Below, piece by piece: positions 16,703 through 27,712 of a stretch of DNA of 64,000 bases. Location: assembly GCA_031409795.1 (NCBI GenBank), contig JANNXX010000043.1, forward strand, positions 42,920 to 106,919, in the 5' to 3' direction. Position numbers and translations under genes: made by a program. Below the pieces are notes generated by a model. The model was given only the letters and a program-made list of their open reading frames with translations, was not told the DNA's origin and did not search any database. Positions within the stretch are counted from its first letter, which is position 1. Every line of letters starts with the position of its first letter. Origin of the DNA: Tabrizicola sp031409795 (GTDB taxonomy: Bacteria; Pseudomonadota; Alphaproteobacteria; Rhodobacterales; Rhodobacteraceae).

Positions 16703-18196
16703 TCACCTTGCCCGCACGCCGATCCGCAGCGCTTCGGCCAGGCGGCCGCGATGGTCGGCGAGCCAGGGGGACATCTCTTCCGGCGGCATCGGCCGGGCCA
16801 CGACGAACCCTTGGACATGCCCGCAGCCCAGCTGCGCCAGCATCGCGTGCTCCCCTTGCGTTTCCACACCTTCGGCCAGCGTCTCCAGGCCAAGCCGGTC
16901 GGCCAGCGAAAGGATCGCCGTGACCAGCTGCTGCTGGTCGCGGTCGGTATCGGCGGCCCGCACGAAGCTGCGGTCGATCTTCAATCGGCGCAGCGCAAAG
17001 CGCCGGATCGAGGTGATCGAGGCGTTGCCGGTGCCGAAATCGTCCATGTCGACGCCGCAGCCCATTTCGGCGATGCGCCGGATATTGCGGACGATCATGT
17101 CGTCGCCATCCTTGGCGACCACCGATTCCAGGACTTCGACCGTCAGGCGACCCGCGGCAAGACCGTGGCGGTCAAGCTGCCAGGCCAGGCGTTCGGGAAG
17201 CTGCGGATCGCCCAGTTCCCGCGCCGAGAAGTTGACCGAGACCGAGGGCACCCGGCACCCCGCGCTGTCCCATCCGCGAAGCGCGGCAAGCGCCTGGGTG
17301 AGCATCGCCTCGCCCAGAAGGTCCATCAGGTCGGTGCCTTCGATCGCCGGCAGGAAGGCACCGGGGGAAAGCAGCCCACGTTCGGGGTGGTGCCAGCGGG
17401 CCAGCGCTTCAACCCCCGAGACCGCGCCGCTGTCCGTGCTGAGTTGCGGCTGGAAATGGGCGCGCAACTGGCCTTCCGCAACGGCCATCGCAAAGCCGGA
17501 GCGCAGGGCATCCCGGTCGGACCGGGCCCGGGCCAGATCCGGCGTGTAGGACCGGATCGCCCCCGGCCGGTGCTGCCGCGCCTCATCGACGGCGATCTGT
17601 GCTGCGTCCAGAAGCGCCTGGCCCCGGCCGCCCTGCACCTGCCTTGCATGACAGAACCCGATACAGCAGGTCAGCTGCACCGTATCCGCCCCAAGCAGCA
17701 CGGGCTGCTGCCCGACCAGCTGGACCCGGCCCGCGATGCGCACCATGCTTTCAAGGTCAAGCCGGTCCGTCGGGGCAAGCACCAGGACCAGGCTGCCATC
17801 CTCAAGCACGAACATGGTGTCACCGGGACGCAACGCAGCACGGATGCGGGCCACCGAAGCGGCAAGAATCTCGGACTGGCGGGCGCGGCCCAGCCGGTCG
17901 CAGACCGCATCGAGGTTGTCGAACTGCACCACGAAACAACCGGTCTGCCGCCCCGAAGCCGGGCCTGCGTTCAAGGCGGAGTCGATGGCCCCGATCACTT
18001 GGTCGGCCATGGCAACATCCGGCGGGGCAGGCAAGAGACGACGCAGCAGCAGCAACAGCAGCGGCAGCCCGGCGCCCAGCGCCAGCAGGGGAGCATGTCC
18101 GGAATGCCAGTAGGCCGGCAACATCAGAACCGGAAGGAACAGGCCAAGCTCTGGCCACCGGAGGGCCCGCGACCACCATTTCCCCGCCTGCGACAT
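16703..18196 (-). CDS. Membrane-anchored EAL domain protein with degenerate GGDEF domain
   Basis: The 497-residue protein begins with two short membrane segments (about 16-55). A GGDEF-like domain follows whose signature is replaced by LEDGSLV, so it should not make c-di-GMP. The C-terminal EAL domain retains the phosphodiesterase residues: EALARW, NFSAREL, EVLES, DMDDFGTGNASI, KIDRSF and AEGVET. It probably hydrolyses c-di-GMP to pGpG, with the degenerate domain as a regulatory module. The gene stands alone. Given the large exopolysaccharide locus nearby, a role in biofilm control is plausible but not shown. Confidence 0.9.
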   Translation of the reverse strand: MSQAGKWWSRALRWPELGLFLPVLMLPAYWHSGHAPLLALGAGLPLLLLLLRRLLPAPPDVAMADQVIGAIDSALNAGPASGRQTGCFVVQFDNLDAVCDRLGRARQSEILAASVARIRAALRPGDTMFVLEDGSLVLVLAPTDRLDLESMVRIAGRVQLVGQQPVLLGADTVQLTCCIGFCHARQVQGGRGQALLDAAQIAVDEARQHRPGAIRSYTPDLARARSDRDALRSGFAMAVAEGQLRAHFQPQLSTDSGAVSGVEALARWHHPERGLLSPGAFLPAIEGTDLMDLLGEAMLTQALAALRGWDSAGCRVPSVSVNFSARELGDPQLPERLAWQLDRHGLAAGRLTVEVLESVVAKDGDDMIVRNIRRIAEMGCGVDMDDFGTGNASITSIRRFALRRLKIDRSFVRAADTDRDQQQLVTAILSLADRLGLETLAEGVETQGEHAMLAQLGCGHVQGFVVARPMPPEEMSPWLADHRGRLAEALRIGVRAR

Positions 18197-18272
18197 TCCA
18201 GACCTCCCGCGACCGTCGGGCCGCGGCCCGGGTTTGCAGGGTCAGGCTAGGGGAATGTTCCTGATCAGTTCC

Positions 18273-19139
18273 TTAATGCTCAGCCGAAAGTTGCAAAGAA
18301 TTGTCGCTATCAGCCAGAGCGGCAGCAAGCCCGGCGAAGTCGAACAGCGCCGGGTCGGCGAGGTGCGAGGGCTGCACGTTCATCAGCGCGCGGAACATCA
18401 CCTTTCGGCGGCCGGGGGTGCGGGTCTCCCAGTCGTCCAGCAGCCGCTTCACCTGCGCCCGCTGCAACCCGTCCTGGCTGCCGCACAGGTCGCAGGGGAT
18501 GATCGGATAGCCCATGCCCTTGGCAAAGCGGTCACAATCCGCCTCGGCCACAAAGGCCAGCGGGCGGGCAAGGTAAAGATCGCCCTCCTCGTTCAGCAGG
18601 CGCGGCGGCATGCTGGCCAGCCGCCCGCCGTGGAAGAGGTTCAAAAAGAAGGTTTCAAGGATGTCGTCGCGGTGGTGGCCAAGGACCACAGTCGAACAGC
18701 CTTCCTCCCGCGCGATCCGATACAGGTTCCCCCGCCGCAGCCGGGAACAGAGGCTGCACATCGTGCCCCCGGGCTTGGTCTTGAGGGTGACGATGGAATA
18801 GGTGTCCCGATACTCGATCCGGTGCGGCACGCGCATCCGGGTCAGGAACTCGGGCAAGATGGTCGCCGGAAAGCCGGGCTGACCCTGGTCAAGGTTGCAG
18901 GCCAGAAGGTCGACCGGCAGAAGGCCGCGCCACTTCAGCTCATGCAGGATGGCCAGCAGGGTGTAGCTGTCCTTGCCGCCCGACAGGCACACCAGCCAGC
19001 GGTCGCCAGCCCGCGCCATGCCGTAGGTGTCGATCGCTTCGCGCACCTGTTGGACCAGACGCTTGCGCAGCTTGCGGAACTCTGGCCCCGTCGGCGCGTC
19101 GTGGAACAGGGGGTGAATGTCGTCGCTGTCGTCAAGCAT
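18273..19139 (-). CDS. ttcA: tRNA 2-thiocytidine(32) synthetase TtcA
   Basis: The 288-residue ATP-dependent enzyme thiolates C32 of certain tRNAs. The PP-loop LSGGKDSYTLL (about residue 53) binds ATP, and two CxxC pairs (TMCSLCSRL and IPCDLCGSQ) hold the iron-sulfur cluster. GHHRDDILETFFLNLF is also family-specific. The ATG at 19139 was chosen because it follows GAGG and gives the usual length; longer in-frame extensions lack similarity. It is divergent from the DUF3833-type lipoprotein gene. Confidence 0.95.
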   Translation of the reverse strand: MLDDSDDIHPLFHDAPTGPEFRKLRKRLVQQVREAIDTYGMARAGDRWLVCLSGGKDSYTLLAILHELKWRGLLPVDLLACNLDQGQPGFPATILPEFLTRMRVPHRIEYRDTYSIVTLKTKPGGTMCSLCSRLRRGNLYRIAREEGCSTVVLGHHRDDILETFFLNLFHGGRLASMPPRLLNEEGDLYLARPLAFVAEADCDRFAKGMGYPIIPCDLCGSQDGLQRAQVKRLLDDWETRTPGRRKVMFRALMNVQPSHLADPALFDFAGLAAALADSDNSLQLSAEH

Positions 19140-19257
19140 GGCGGCCTCGCGGGGATGTGCCCTTATGCCCGATCCGGGGGTGCATGGCAAAGCCGGGGCG
19201 GTCCCGGTCATCCGGTTGGCCGCCCGCAGCGTATACCTTGCAAACGTGAGGTTGATG

Positions 19258-19809
19258 ATGCGACTGATGCTTCTCTCTGCCAGCCTTCTTCTTGCCGCCT
19301 GCACCGGCAAGCCTTCGTTCAACGACCCCCCGCTGACCGACCGGCAGCTTGACCTTGAGACCTTCTTCGACGGCACCACCGTCGCCCAGGGCCAGTTCCA
19401 GGACATCTTCGGCACCGCACGGCGCAGCTTCGTGGTGAAGATCAAGGGCGACTGGAACGGCGAACGCCTGCGGCTGGTCGAGGATTTCGTCTATGAGGAC
19501 GGCGCGACCGAACAGCGGATCTGGACGCTGGTGAAGACCGGCCCGGTGACGAAGAACCAGACCTGGCAGGGCACCGCCCCCGGCGTGATCGGCGTGGCGA
19601 CCGGGCAGGAGGACGGCAACCGCTTCAACTGGCGCTACACCATCGACCTGCCGGTTCCAGCGGCGGACGGGACAGCAGCCACCACGCGGGTCAGTTTCGA
19701 CGACTGGATGTGGCAGCTGTCGGACAAGCGGGTGCTGAACCGCGCCTACATGCGTCGCTTTGGTCTGGACGTGGGCGACGTGACGATCATGTTCGAAAAA
19801 CAGCGCTGA
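19258..19809 (+). CDS. DUF3833-type lipoprotein
   Basis: The 183-residue product starts with a lipoprotein signal ending LLLAAC, so the mature protein begins at Cys15 and should be membrane-anchored. The rest fits the DUF3833 pattern: LETFFDGTTVAQGQFQDIFG, an RRSFVVKIKGDWNG strand, FVYEDGATEQRIW, and FDDWMWQLSDKRVLNRAYM near the end. The biochemical role is unknown. ATG codons at 19255 and 19258 are both possible; 19258 is better spaced from GTGAGG. Confidence 0.85.
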   Translation: MRLMLLSASLLLAACTGKPSFNDPPLTDRQLDLETFFDGTTVAQGQFQDIFGTARRSFVVKIKGDWNGERLRLVEDFVYEDGATEQRIWTLVKTGPVTKNQTWQGTAPGVIGVATGQEDGNRFNWRYTIDLPVPAADGTAATTRVSFDDWMWQLSDKRVLNRAYMRRFGLDVGDVTIMFEKQR

Positions 19810-19820
19810 GCCACCGCTCA

Positions 19821-19890
19821 TCCAGCCCTTGCGGGCTGTCTTCGCTGGGGCGGGCGCTTGTTCAAGCGAAGACAGCCCGCAAGGGCTGGA
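19821..19890. repeat. REP/BIME-like nested inverted repeat
   Basis: Two perfectly complementary 26-bp arms (19821-19846 and 19865-19890) flank an 18-bp centre. Each arm also contains its own hairpin (CAGCCC-TTGC-GGGCTG and its mirror), the nested layout of REP/BIME extragenic palindromes. It lies between the convergent lipoprotein and SDR genes and could act as a bidirectional terminator or mRNA stabiliser. No second copy was noticed in this window. Confidence 0.8.
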
Positions 19891-19901
19891 GGAGCGGCCC
19901 G

Positions 19902-20633
19902 TCAGACGTGCTGCGCGCCGTTCACCTCGATCTCGGTGCCCGAGATATAGCTCGACTGGTCGGAACACAGGAACCAGATCACGTCGGCCACCTCTTTCGG
20001 CTGGCCAAGACGCTGCAGCGGCAGCTTTTCGACGATCTTGTCGGTGCCGGGCGACAGGATCGAGGTCTCGACCTCGCCCGGCGCAATCGCGTTCACCCGC
20101 ACGCCGTAGGGGCCGAAGTCATGCGCCATCTCGCGGGTCAGCGCGGCAAGCGCGGCCTTCGACGTGGCATAGGCGGCCCCGGCGAAGGGGTGCACCCGGA
20201 CCCCGGCAATGGAGGTCACGTTGACGATGGACCCCTTCGTCGCCGTCAGCTCATCCTTCAGCCCGCGCGCCAGGATGACCGGGGCGAAGAAATTCACATG
20301 GAACACATGCCCCCAGGTCCGCAGGTCGGTGGTCATCGTGTTCAGCCGCGCGCCGCCCGGACCCTTCGGGCTGATCCCGGCATTGTTCACCAGCGCATGA
20401 ATCCGGCCCCCGACCTTGGCCTTGATCGTCTCGATTGCCGCGATGGTCTTGTTCGGGTCGGCGAGGTCGATCTCGACATGGTTCTCCTCGCCCCCCGGCC
20501 AGGGGCAGCGCGGATCGAAAGGTTGGCGCGAGCAGGTCAGGACGCGCCACCCCTCTGCCCCGAAGCGCTTGACGGTGGCATGACCGATCCCGCGGCTGGC
20601 GCCGGTCAGGACCAGGGTCTTCTGTTCGGACAT
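19902..20633 (-). CDS. Short-chain dehydrogenase/reductase
   Basis: The 243-residue classical SDR oxidises or reduces a small substrate with NAD(P)H. TGASRGIGHA (about residue 10) is the cofactor-binding glycine motif, and NNAGIS (about 87) and YATSKAA (the YxxxK catalytic pair, about 155) are intact, with the catalytic Ser in NVTSIAG. The C-terminal PLQRLGQPKEVADVIWFLCS is also typical. An Arg near residue 15 suggests NADP(H) preference. The substrate is unknown. The gene is divergent from argB. Confidence 0.9.
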   Translation of the reverse strand: MSEQKTLVLTGASRGIGHATVKRFGAEGWRVLTCSRQPFDPRCPWPGGEENHVEIDLADPNKTIAAIETIKAKVGGRIHALVNNAGISPKGPGGARLNTMTTDLRTWGHVFHVNFFAPVILARGLKDELTATKGSIVNVTSIAGVRVHPFAGAAYATSKAALAALTREMAHDFGPYGVRVNAIAPGEVETSILSPGTDKIVEKLPLQRLGQPKEVADVIWFLCSDQSSYISGTEIEVNGAQHV

Positions 20634-20736
20634 GGATGGGCTCCTTCGCGGCCAAGGCTACGCGATCACCGGGGGAAGGCAAGACTTGGCAGGCCCACGG
20701 AAAAGCCGTATGCGGCGCTTGACCCGGAGGCAGCCG

Positions 20737-21636
20737 ATGAAGCAGCAGACCCTCACCATGCAAGACGCCAGAAACACCGCGAAGATGCTGTCCGAGGCCC
20801 TGCCCTACCTTCAGCGCTTTACCGGCGCCGTGGTGGTGGTCAAGTTTGGCGGCAACGCCATGGGCGATGATGCCGCGATGGCCGAGTTTGCCCGCGATAT
20901 CGTGCTGATGCGGCAGGTGGGCGTGAACCCGGTCGTCGTGCATGGCGGCGGGCCGATGATCAACGACATGCTGACCAAGCTTGGCATCAAGTCCGACTTC
21001 GTGCGCGGCAAGCGGGTGACCGACAAGGCCACGGTCGAGGTGGTGGAGATGATCCTGTCGGGCCTGGTGAACAAGCGGATCGTGCAGGCGATCATGGATG
21101 CCGGTGGCCGTGCGGTGGGCATCTCGGGAAAGGATGACGACCTGATGGTCTGTGAGGCGGACGATCCCGAACTGGGCTTTGTCGGGCGGCCGGTCGAGAT
21201 GAACGTCCAGGTCCTGCGCGACCTTTACACCGCCGGGATCATTCCGGTGATCGCCCCGGTCGGGACCGGCATGAAGGACAATGAGACTTTCAACGTCAAC
21301 GGCGACACCGCAGCCGGGGCCATCGCCGGGGCGCTGCAGGCCGACCGTCTGATCCTGCTGACCGACGTGCCCGGCGTCAAAAACGCGGCAGGCGAGGTGA
21401 TGACCCAGATCACCCCCGAGGAGATTCGCCAGATGACGGCGGACGGCGTGATCTCGGGCGGGATGATCCCCAAGACCGAAACCGCGTTGATGGCGATCGA
21501 CGCCGGTACCCGGGCGGTGACGATCCTGGACGGGCGCATTCCCAATGCCTGTCTGATCGAGCTGTTCACCGACCTTGGCGCGGGCAGCCAGATCCGGTCG
21601 ACCGCCCCGCGCGTTACGCCGCACGTCCGGCGCTGA
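20737..21636 (+). CDS. argB: Acetylglutamate kinase
   Basis: The 299-residue amino-acid kinase phosphorylates N-acetylglutamate in the second step of arginine synthesis. Motifs: VVKFGGNAMGD (ATP/phosphate loop, about residue 33), VVHGGGPMIN (substrate-binding glycines) and NVNGDTAAGAIAGAL. The C-terminal region TDVPGVKN and KTETALMAIDAG is characteristic. The start follows GGAGG at the right distance. The N-terminal helical extension preceding the kinase core is the kind found in arginine-sensitive enzymes, so feedback inhibition is likely. Confidence 0.96.
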   Translation: MKQQTLTMQDARNTAKMLSEALPYLQRFTGAVVVVKFGGNAMGDDAAMAEFARDIVLMRQVGVNPVVVHGGGPMINDMLTKLGIKSDFVRGKRVTDKATVEVVEMILSGLVNKRIVQAIMDAGGRAVGISGKDDDLMVCEADDPELGFVGRPVEMNVQVLRDLYTAGIIPVIAPVGTGMKDNETFNVNGDTAAGAIAGALQADRLILLTDVPGVKNAAGEVMTQITPEEIRQMTADGVISGGMIPKTETALMAIDAGTRAVTILDGRIPNACLIELFTDLGAGSQIRSTAPRVTPHVRR

Positions 21637-21788
21637 GGTCGGCCCCGCACGCTGCCGTGGGCGCCTTCCCGCCATGCGCGGCTTCCCGGCCACGCTTGCG
21701 AATTGCCATCCGCAAGTCCGGGACTTAAGCCTTGCCAACCCTGGTGCGAGACTATCCTAAGGGGGGCAGGCGTCCGGACGTAGCAAGC

Positions 21789-22571
21789 ATGTGTCAGATG
21801 AAATCCTCCAGTGCCGCACGCCTGACGCGGGTCGCAGCCGCAGTCCTGGCTGCCGGGCTTCTGGGTGCCTGTGCCGGGACAACCGCTCCGGACGGGATCA
21901 ACGATCCGTTCGAAAACACGAACCGCAGCATTCACGCGTTCAACCGCGGGCTGGACCGGTCTGTCGTCGGGCCAGCCTCCAAGGGATTTGGCGCCGTGGT
22001 CCCGGAACCCGCCAAACGGGTGATCGGCAACTTCGCCAACACGCTCGACCTGCCGGGCGACATCGTGAACAACATCCTGCAGCTGAATATCGACGATGCC
22101 GCGACAAACGCCCTGCGGCTGGGGGTGAATTTGACCATGGGCGTCGGTGGCATCTTCGATGCGGCGACGGCGCTTGGTCTTCCGTCCCAGTCCACCGACT
22201 TTGGCGAGACCCTGCATGTCTGGGGCGTTGGTGAAGGGCCGTATCTTGAGATTCCCTTCGCCGGCCCGTCGACTGTCCGCGATGCCGCTGGCACGCTTGT
22301 CGATCTTGCGACAAACCCGGTTACCTTTGTTGTCCCCGAGCGTGAGGCCTTTGCGGCGAACGCGCTGAAGCTTCTGTCACGGCTTCGTGACCGCGACCGT
22401 TTCGCCGCGACAGTGGAATCGATCCTATATGACAGCGCGGACAGCTATGCTCAGGCGCGGCTGATCTTCCTGCAGAATCGCCGGTTCCAGCTGGGTCAGA
22501 CCGACGCCGCGACGGGCGCCGGGACCGAAACCGACTTCATCGACCCCTACGAGGATCCCTATGCCGAATGA
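21789..22571 (+). CDS. mlaA: MlaA/VacJ family outer-membrane lipoprotein
   Basis: The 260-residue lipoprotein (lipobox LLGAC, Cys28) is the outer-membrane part of the Mla system, which removes misplaced phospholipids from the outer leaflet. Family motifs include DPFENTNRSIHAFNRGLD, NILQLNIDDAATNALRLGVN and DFGETLHVWGVGEGPYLEIPF. An ATG 9 bp later (21798) is an alternative start; neither has an ideal ribosome binding site. It overlaps mlaC by 11 bp. The ABC transporter genes of the pathway (mlaFEDB) are not in the window. Confidence 0.92.
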   Translation: MCQMKSSSAARLTRVAAAVLAAGLLGACAGTTAPDGINDPFENTNRSIHAFNRGLDRSVVGPASKGFGAVVPEPAKRVIGNFANTLDLPGDIVNNILQLNIDDAATNALRLGVNLTMGVGGIFDAATALGLPSQSTDFGETLHVWGVGEGPYLEIPFAGPSTVRDAAGTLVDLATNPVTFVVPEREAFAANALKLLSRLRDRDRFAATVESILYDSADSYAQARLIFLQNRRFQLGQTDAATGAGTETDFIDPYEDPYAE

Positions 22572-23169
22572 CACGCACCTGACCCGCCGCGGCCTTGCAC
22601 TGGCGCTGGCATCCGGGCTTGCACTGGCCGGCCTGCCCCGCATGGCCGCCGCCCTGACCGTCGATCAGGCGCGCAGCCTGGTCGACAAGACAGTTGCCGA
22701 CATCAATGCCATCATCAATTCGGGCAAGTCCGAAAGCGCGATGCTTGGCGATTTCGAAAAGCTTTTCTCGCGCTATGCCGACGTGCCGACGATCGCCCGC
22801 TCGGCTCTTGGCCCGACCGCGCGCGAGGCGTCGAAGGCGCAGCTTTCGGGGTTCACCAAGGCTTTCCAGGGCTACATCAGCCGCAAGTACGGCCGCCGTT
22901 TCCGCGAATTCGTCGGTGGGCGGATCGAGGTCTCCGATGCCCGCGAGGTCAAAAGCTATGTCGAGGTGATCTCGACCGCCTTTCTGCAAGGCGAAAGCCC
23001 GTTCGAGGTGCGCTGGCACGTCAGCGACAAGTCCGGCAAGAGCCTGTTCTTCAACATCATCATCGAAGGCGTGAACATGCTGGCAAGCGAGCGCACCGAG
23101 ATTGGCGCCCTGCTTGACCAGCGCGGCGGCGATCTTGACCAGCTGATCGCCGACTTGAAATCGCTGTGA
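22561..23169 (+). CDS. mlaC: MlaC/Ttg2D family phospholipid-binding protein
   Basis: The 202-residue periplasmic protein has a Tat-like signal (TRRGLALALASGLALAGLP, cleaved near residue 31). The MlaC fold follows, with FSRYADVPTIARSALGPTAR and YVEVISTAFLQGESPFEVRW. MlaC ferries phospholipids between MlaA at the outer membrane and the inner-membrane MlaFEDB complex. The overlap with mlaA implies translational coupling and joint dosage. Confidence 0.92.
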   Translation: MPNDTHLTRRGLALALASGLALAGLPRMAAALTVDQARSLVDKTVADINAIINSGKSESAMLGDFEKLFSRYADVPTIARSALGPTAREASKAQLSGFTKAFQGYISRKYGRRFREFVGGRIEVSDAREVKSYVEVISTAFLQGESPFEVRWHVSDKSGKSLFFNIIIEGVNMLASERTEIGALLDQRGGDLDQLIADLKSL

Positions 23170-23178
23170 CGGGCTGAG

Positions 23179-23204
23179 CCCGGGGACGGCGCCGCCGCCC
23201 CGGG
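23179..23204. terminator. GC-rich hairpin between convergent genes
   Basis: CCCGGGG and CCCCGGG pair across a 12-base GC-rich loop, between the mlaC stop and the penicillin-binding protein stop. No T-tract follows, so it may work with Rho or as a transcript-stabilising stem. Confidence 0.4.
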
Positions 23205-23214
23205 AGGCCGCCGG

Positions 23215-25470
<2,256 letters not shown>

Positions 25471-25531
25471 GCCTGCCGCCGCCCTTGAGGACAAGGACCG
25501 TTTTCCGGCCCGATTTACGGCAGGATAGCCT

Positions 25532-25547
25532 GCTTTCCCGGGAAAGC
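25532..25547. promoter_or_regulatory. Perfect 16-bp palindrome in the PBP-glnK divergent region
   Basis: GCTTTCCCGGGAAAGC is fully self-complementary and lies 62 bp upstream of the penicillin-binding protein start and 213 bp upstream of glnK. It resembles a dimeric repressor site, but no regulator can be named from sequence. Confidence 0.35.
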
Positions 25548-25759
25548 GAAGGCAGAGGCGCGACGATTCGGCTTCATGGCCTGCCCAAATTTCAGGCAAT
25601 AAGGACCATGCGCGTAAAAATTATGCGGTCCGCCCGAAATCAAGGCGCACGCCGGCCGTCACCGTCCCGGTCCGGCTTGTGCTGCACCTGCATTGCCCGG
25701 CGTGATGGATGCCGAGGGTTCCCCCAGGGTGCCTGCCAAAAGTCGAAGAGGGGAAGAAC

Positions 25760-26098
25760 GTGAAGCTCATCATTGCTGCAATCAAGCCGTTCAAGCTGGA
25801 GGAGGTCCGCGAGGCGCTGACAACCATCGGCGTGCGCGGGATGATGGTGACGGAAATCAAGGGGTTCGGCAGCCAGTCGGGCCATACCGAGATCTATCGC
25901 GGCGCCGAGTACGCCGTGAACTTCGTGCCGAAGGTCCGGCTGGAGATCGTGGTCAGTGACGCGCTGGCCGACCAGGTCGTCACGACGATCCAGACCACGG
26001 CCAAGACCGACAAGATCGGCGACGGAAAGATTTTCGTCCTGGACGTGGAACATGCCGTGCGGGTGCGCACCGGCGAAACCGATGACGATGCGCTGTGA
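25760..26098 (+). CDS. glnK: Nitrogen regulatory protein PII (GlnK)
   Basis: The 112-residue PII signal protein reports nitrogen, carbon and ATP/ADP status and blocks AmtB when nitrogen is plentiful. The T-loop contains GAEYAVNF with Tyr51, the uridylylation site, and the signature KTDKIGDGKIFVLDVE binds ATP. Translation starts at GTG, giving the exact family length; an upstream ATG frame adds unrelated residues. amtB starts 28 bp downstream, the classical glnK-amtB operon, expected to be induced by NtrC under nitrogen limitation. Confidence 0.97.
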   Translation: MKLIIAAIKPFKLEEVREALTTIGVRGMMVTEIKGFGSQSGHTEIYRGAEYAVNFVPKVRLEIVVSDALADQVVTTIQTTAKTDKIGDGKIFVLDVEHAVRVRTGETDDDAL

Positions 26099-26126
26099 CG
26101 CAGCTGGGGAAGAGGTGACCAAGACC

Positions 26127-27539
26127 ATGAACATGCTACCGAAACTTGCCGGCCTTGGGGCGCTTTGCGCGTCCGTGCTGGCGGGTCTGCCTGCGCTGGC
26201 GCAGGACATGATCCAGAACCCGTCGGTCGAACAGATGGCCACGATGGTGAACAAGGGCGACACGACCTGGATGCTCGTCTCCTCGGCGCTGGTGCTGATG
26301 ATGGCGATCCCGGCGCTGGCGCTGTTCTACGGCGGCCTTGTGCGGACCAAGAACATGCTCAGCCTTCTCATGCAGGTGTTCATGATCGTGTCGATCGGCG
26401 CGATCCTGTGGGTCGCCATCGGCTACAGTCTGGCGTTCACCGCCGGTTCGCCCTACATCGGCGGGCTGTCCAAGGCGATGCTTGCCGGGGTCACGACCGG
26501 CACCTACGCCGCGACATTCTCGAACAACGTCTACATCCCGGAATATGCCTTCGTCATCTTCCAGATGACTTTCGCCTGCATCACCCCGGCGCTGATCATC
26601 GGCGCCTTCGCCGAGCGGATCAGATTCTGGCCGCTGATGCTGTTCGTGATCGGCTGGTCGATCCTGGCCTATTACCCGATCGCGCACATGGTGTGGTTCT
26701 GGGCCGGCCCGGACTTCCTGGTCGATTTCCCGACGGACATGGGCCTGCTTTGGGGCATGGGCGCGCTGGACTTTGCCGGCGGCACGGTCGTCCACATCAA
26801 CGCGGGGATTGCCGGTCTGGTCGGCTGCCTGGTGATCGGGCCGCGCATCGGGTTCAACAAGGAACCGATGCCGCCGCACAGCCTGACGCTGACCATGGTC
26901 GGCGCGGCGCTGCTGTGGGTCGGCTGGTTCGGCTTCAATGCCGGGTCCAACCTTGAGGCCAACGGGATCACGGCGCTGGCCTTCCTGAACACCTTCATCG
27001 CCACGGCGGCGGCGACGGTGGCCTGGTGCCTGGTCGAGCAGCTGCGCCACGGCCGCCCCTCGCTTCTGGGCGCGGTGACGGGTGCGGTCGCCGGTCTGGT
27101 GGCGATCACCCCGGCCTGCGGTTTTGCCTCGCCGGGCGGAGCGCTGGTGCTGGGCCTGATCGTCTCGCCGATCTGCTATGTCTTCGTCTCGACGGTGAAG
27201 AAGGCCTTTGCCTATGATGACAGCCTTGACGTCTTCGGCGTCCACTGTGTGGGCGGCATCGTCGGGGCCATCGCGACCGGCATCGTCGCCAACCCGTCCT
27301 TTGGCGGCCAGGGCTGGTTCGACTATACCGTGTTCCCGGCCGTTCCCGGCACCTACGACATGGCCGGGCAGGTCCTTACCCAGGTCAAGGCGGTCAGCCT
27401 GACGCTGGTCTGGTCGGGGCTGGTGTCGTTCGTGCTGTTCTACGCGATCAAGATGGTCTTCGGTGTGCGCCCGTCGTCGGACGACGAACGTCAGGGCCTG
27501 GACCAGACCTCGCATGGCGAAAGCGCCTACAACCTCTGA
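26127..27539 (+). CDS. amtB: Ammonium transporter AmtB
   Basis: The 470-residue channel conducts ammonium into the cell. A cleavable signal peptide (ending ALA) precedes 11 membrane segments. Family landmarks include ALALFYGGLVRTKNMLSL, FAERIRFW, the DFAGGTVVHINAGIAGL segment with the first pore His, and FGVHCVGGIVGAIATG with the second. The C-terminal cytoplasmic tail, which docks PII, is present. A ribosome binding site (GAGGTG) lies 9 bp before the ATG. Confidence 0.97.
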   Translation: MNMLPKLAGLGALCASVLAGLPALAQDMIQNPSVEQMATMVNKGDTTWMLVSSALVLMMAIPALALFYGGLVRTKNMLSLLMQVFMIVSIGAILWVAIGYSLAFTAGSPYIGGLSKAMLAGVTTGTYAATFSNNVYIPEYAFVIFQMTFACITPALIIGAFAERIRFWPLMLFVIGWSILAYYPIAHMVWFWAGPDFLVDFPTDMGLLWGMGALDFAGGTVVHINAGIAGLVGCLVIGPRIGFNKEPMPPHSLTLTMVGAALLWVGWFGFNAGSNLEANGITALAFLNTFIATAAATVAWCLVEQLRHGRPSLLGAVTGAVAGLVAITPACGFASPGGALVLGLIVSPICYVFVSTVKKAFAYDDSLDVFGVHCVGGIVGAIATGIVANPSFGGQGWFDYTVFPAVPGTYDMAGQVLTQVKAVSLTLVWSGLVSFVLFYAIKMVFGVRPSSDDERQGLDQTSHGESAYNL

Positions 27540-27621
27540 CAATGATCGGGGGCCGCCGGTCGGCCCTCGGTTCCAGCGCCGGAGGGTTCCTTCTCCCGCC
27601 TTCCCGGCAAGACGACGACGG

Positions 27622-27656
27622 CCCGCAGGTTCTGACCTGCGGGTCGTTTCCTTTTC
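27622..27656 (+). terminator. Rho-independent terminator of glnK-amtB
   Basis: A perfect 9-bp stem (CCCGCAGGT / ACCTGCGGG, loop TCTG) is followed by TCGTTTCCTTTTC. It lies 82 bp past the amtB stop. Confidence 0.8.
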
Positions 27657-27712
27657 GGATAAAGCAGGGTCAGCCGAAAGCCCGATGCGCGAAGCGGACG
27701 GAAAGCGTCAGG

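Noticed and set aside
26136..27542. 468-codon minus-strand open frame
   Set aside because: Antisense to amtB; no recognisable domain.
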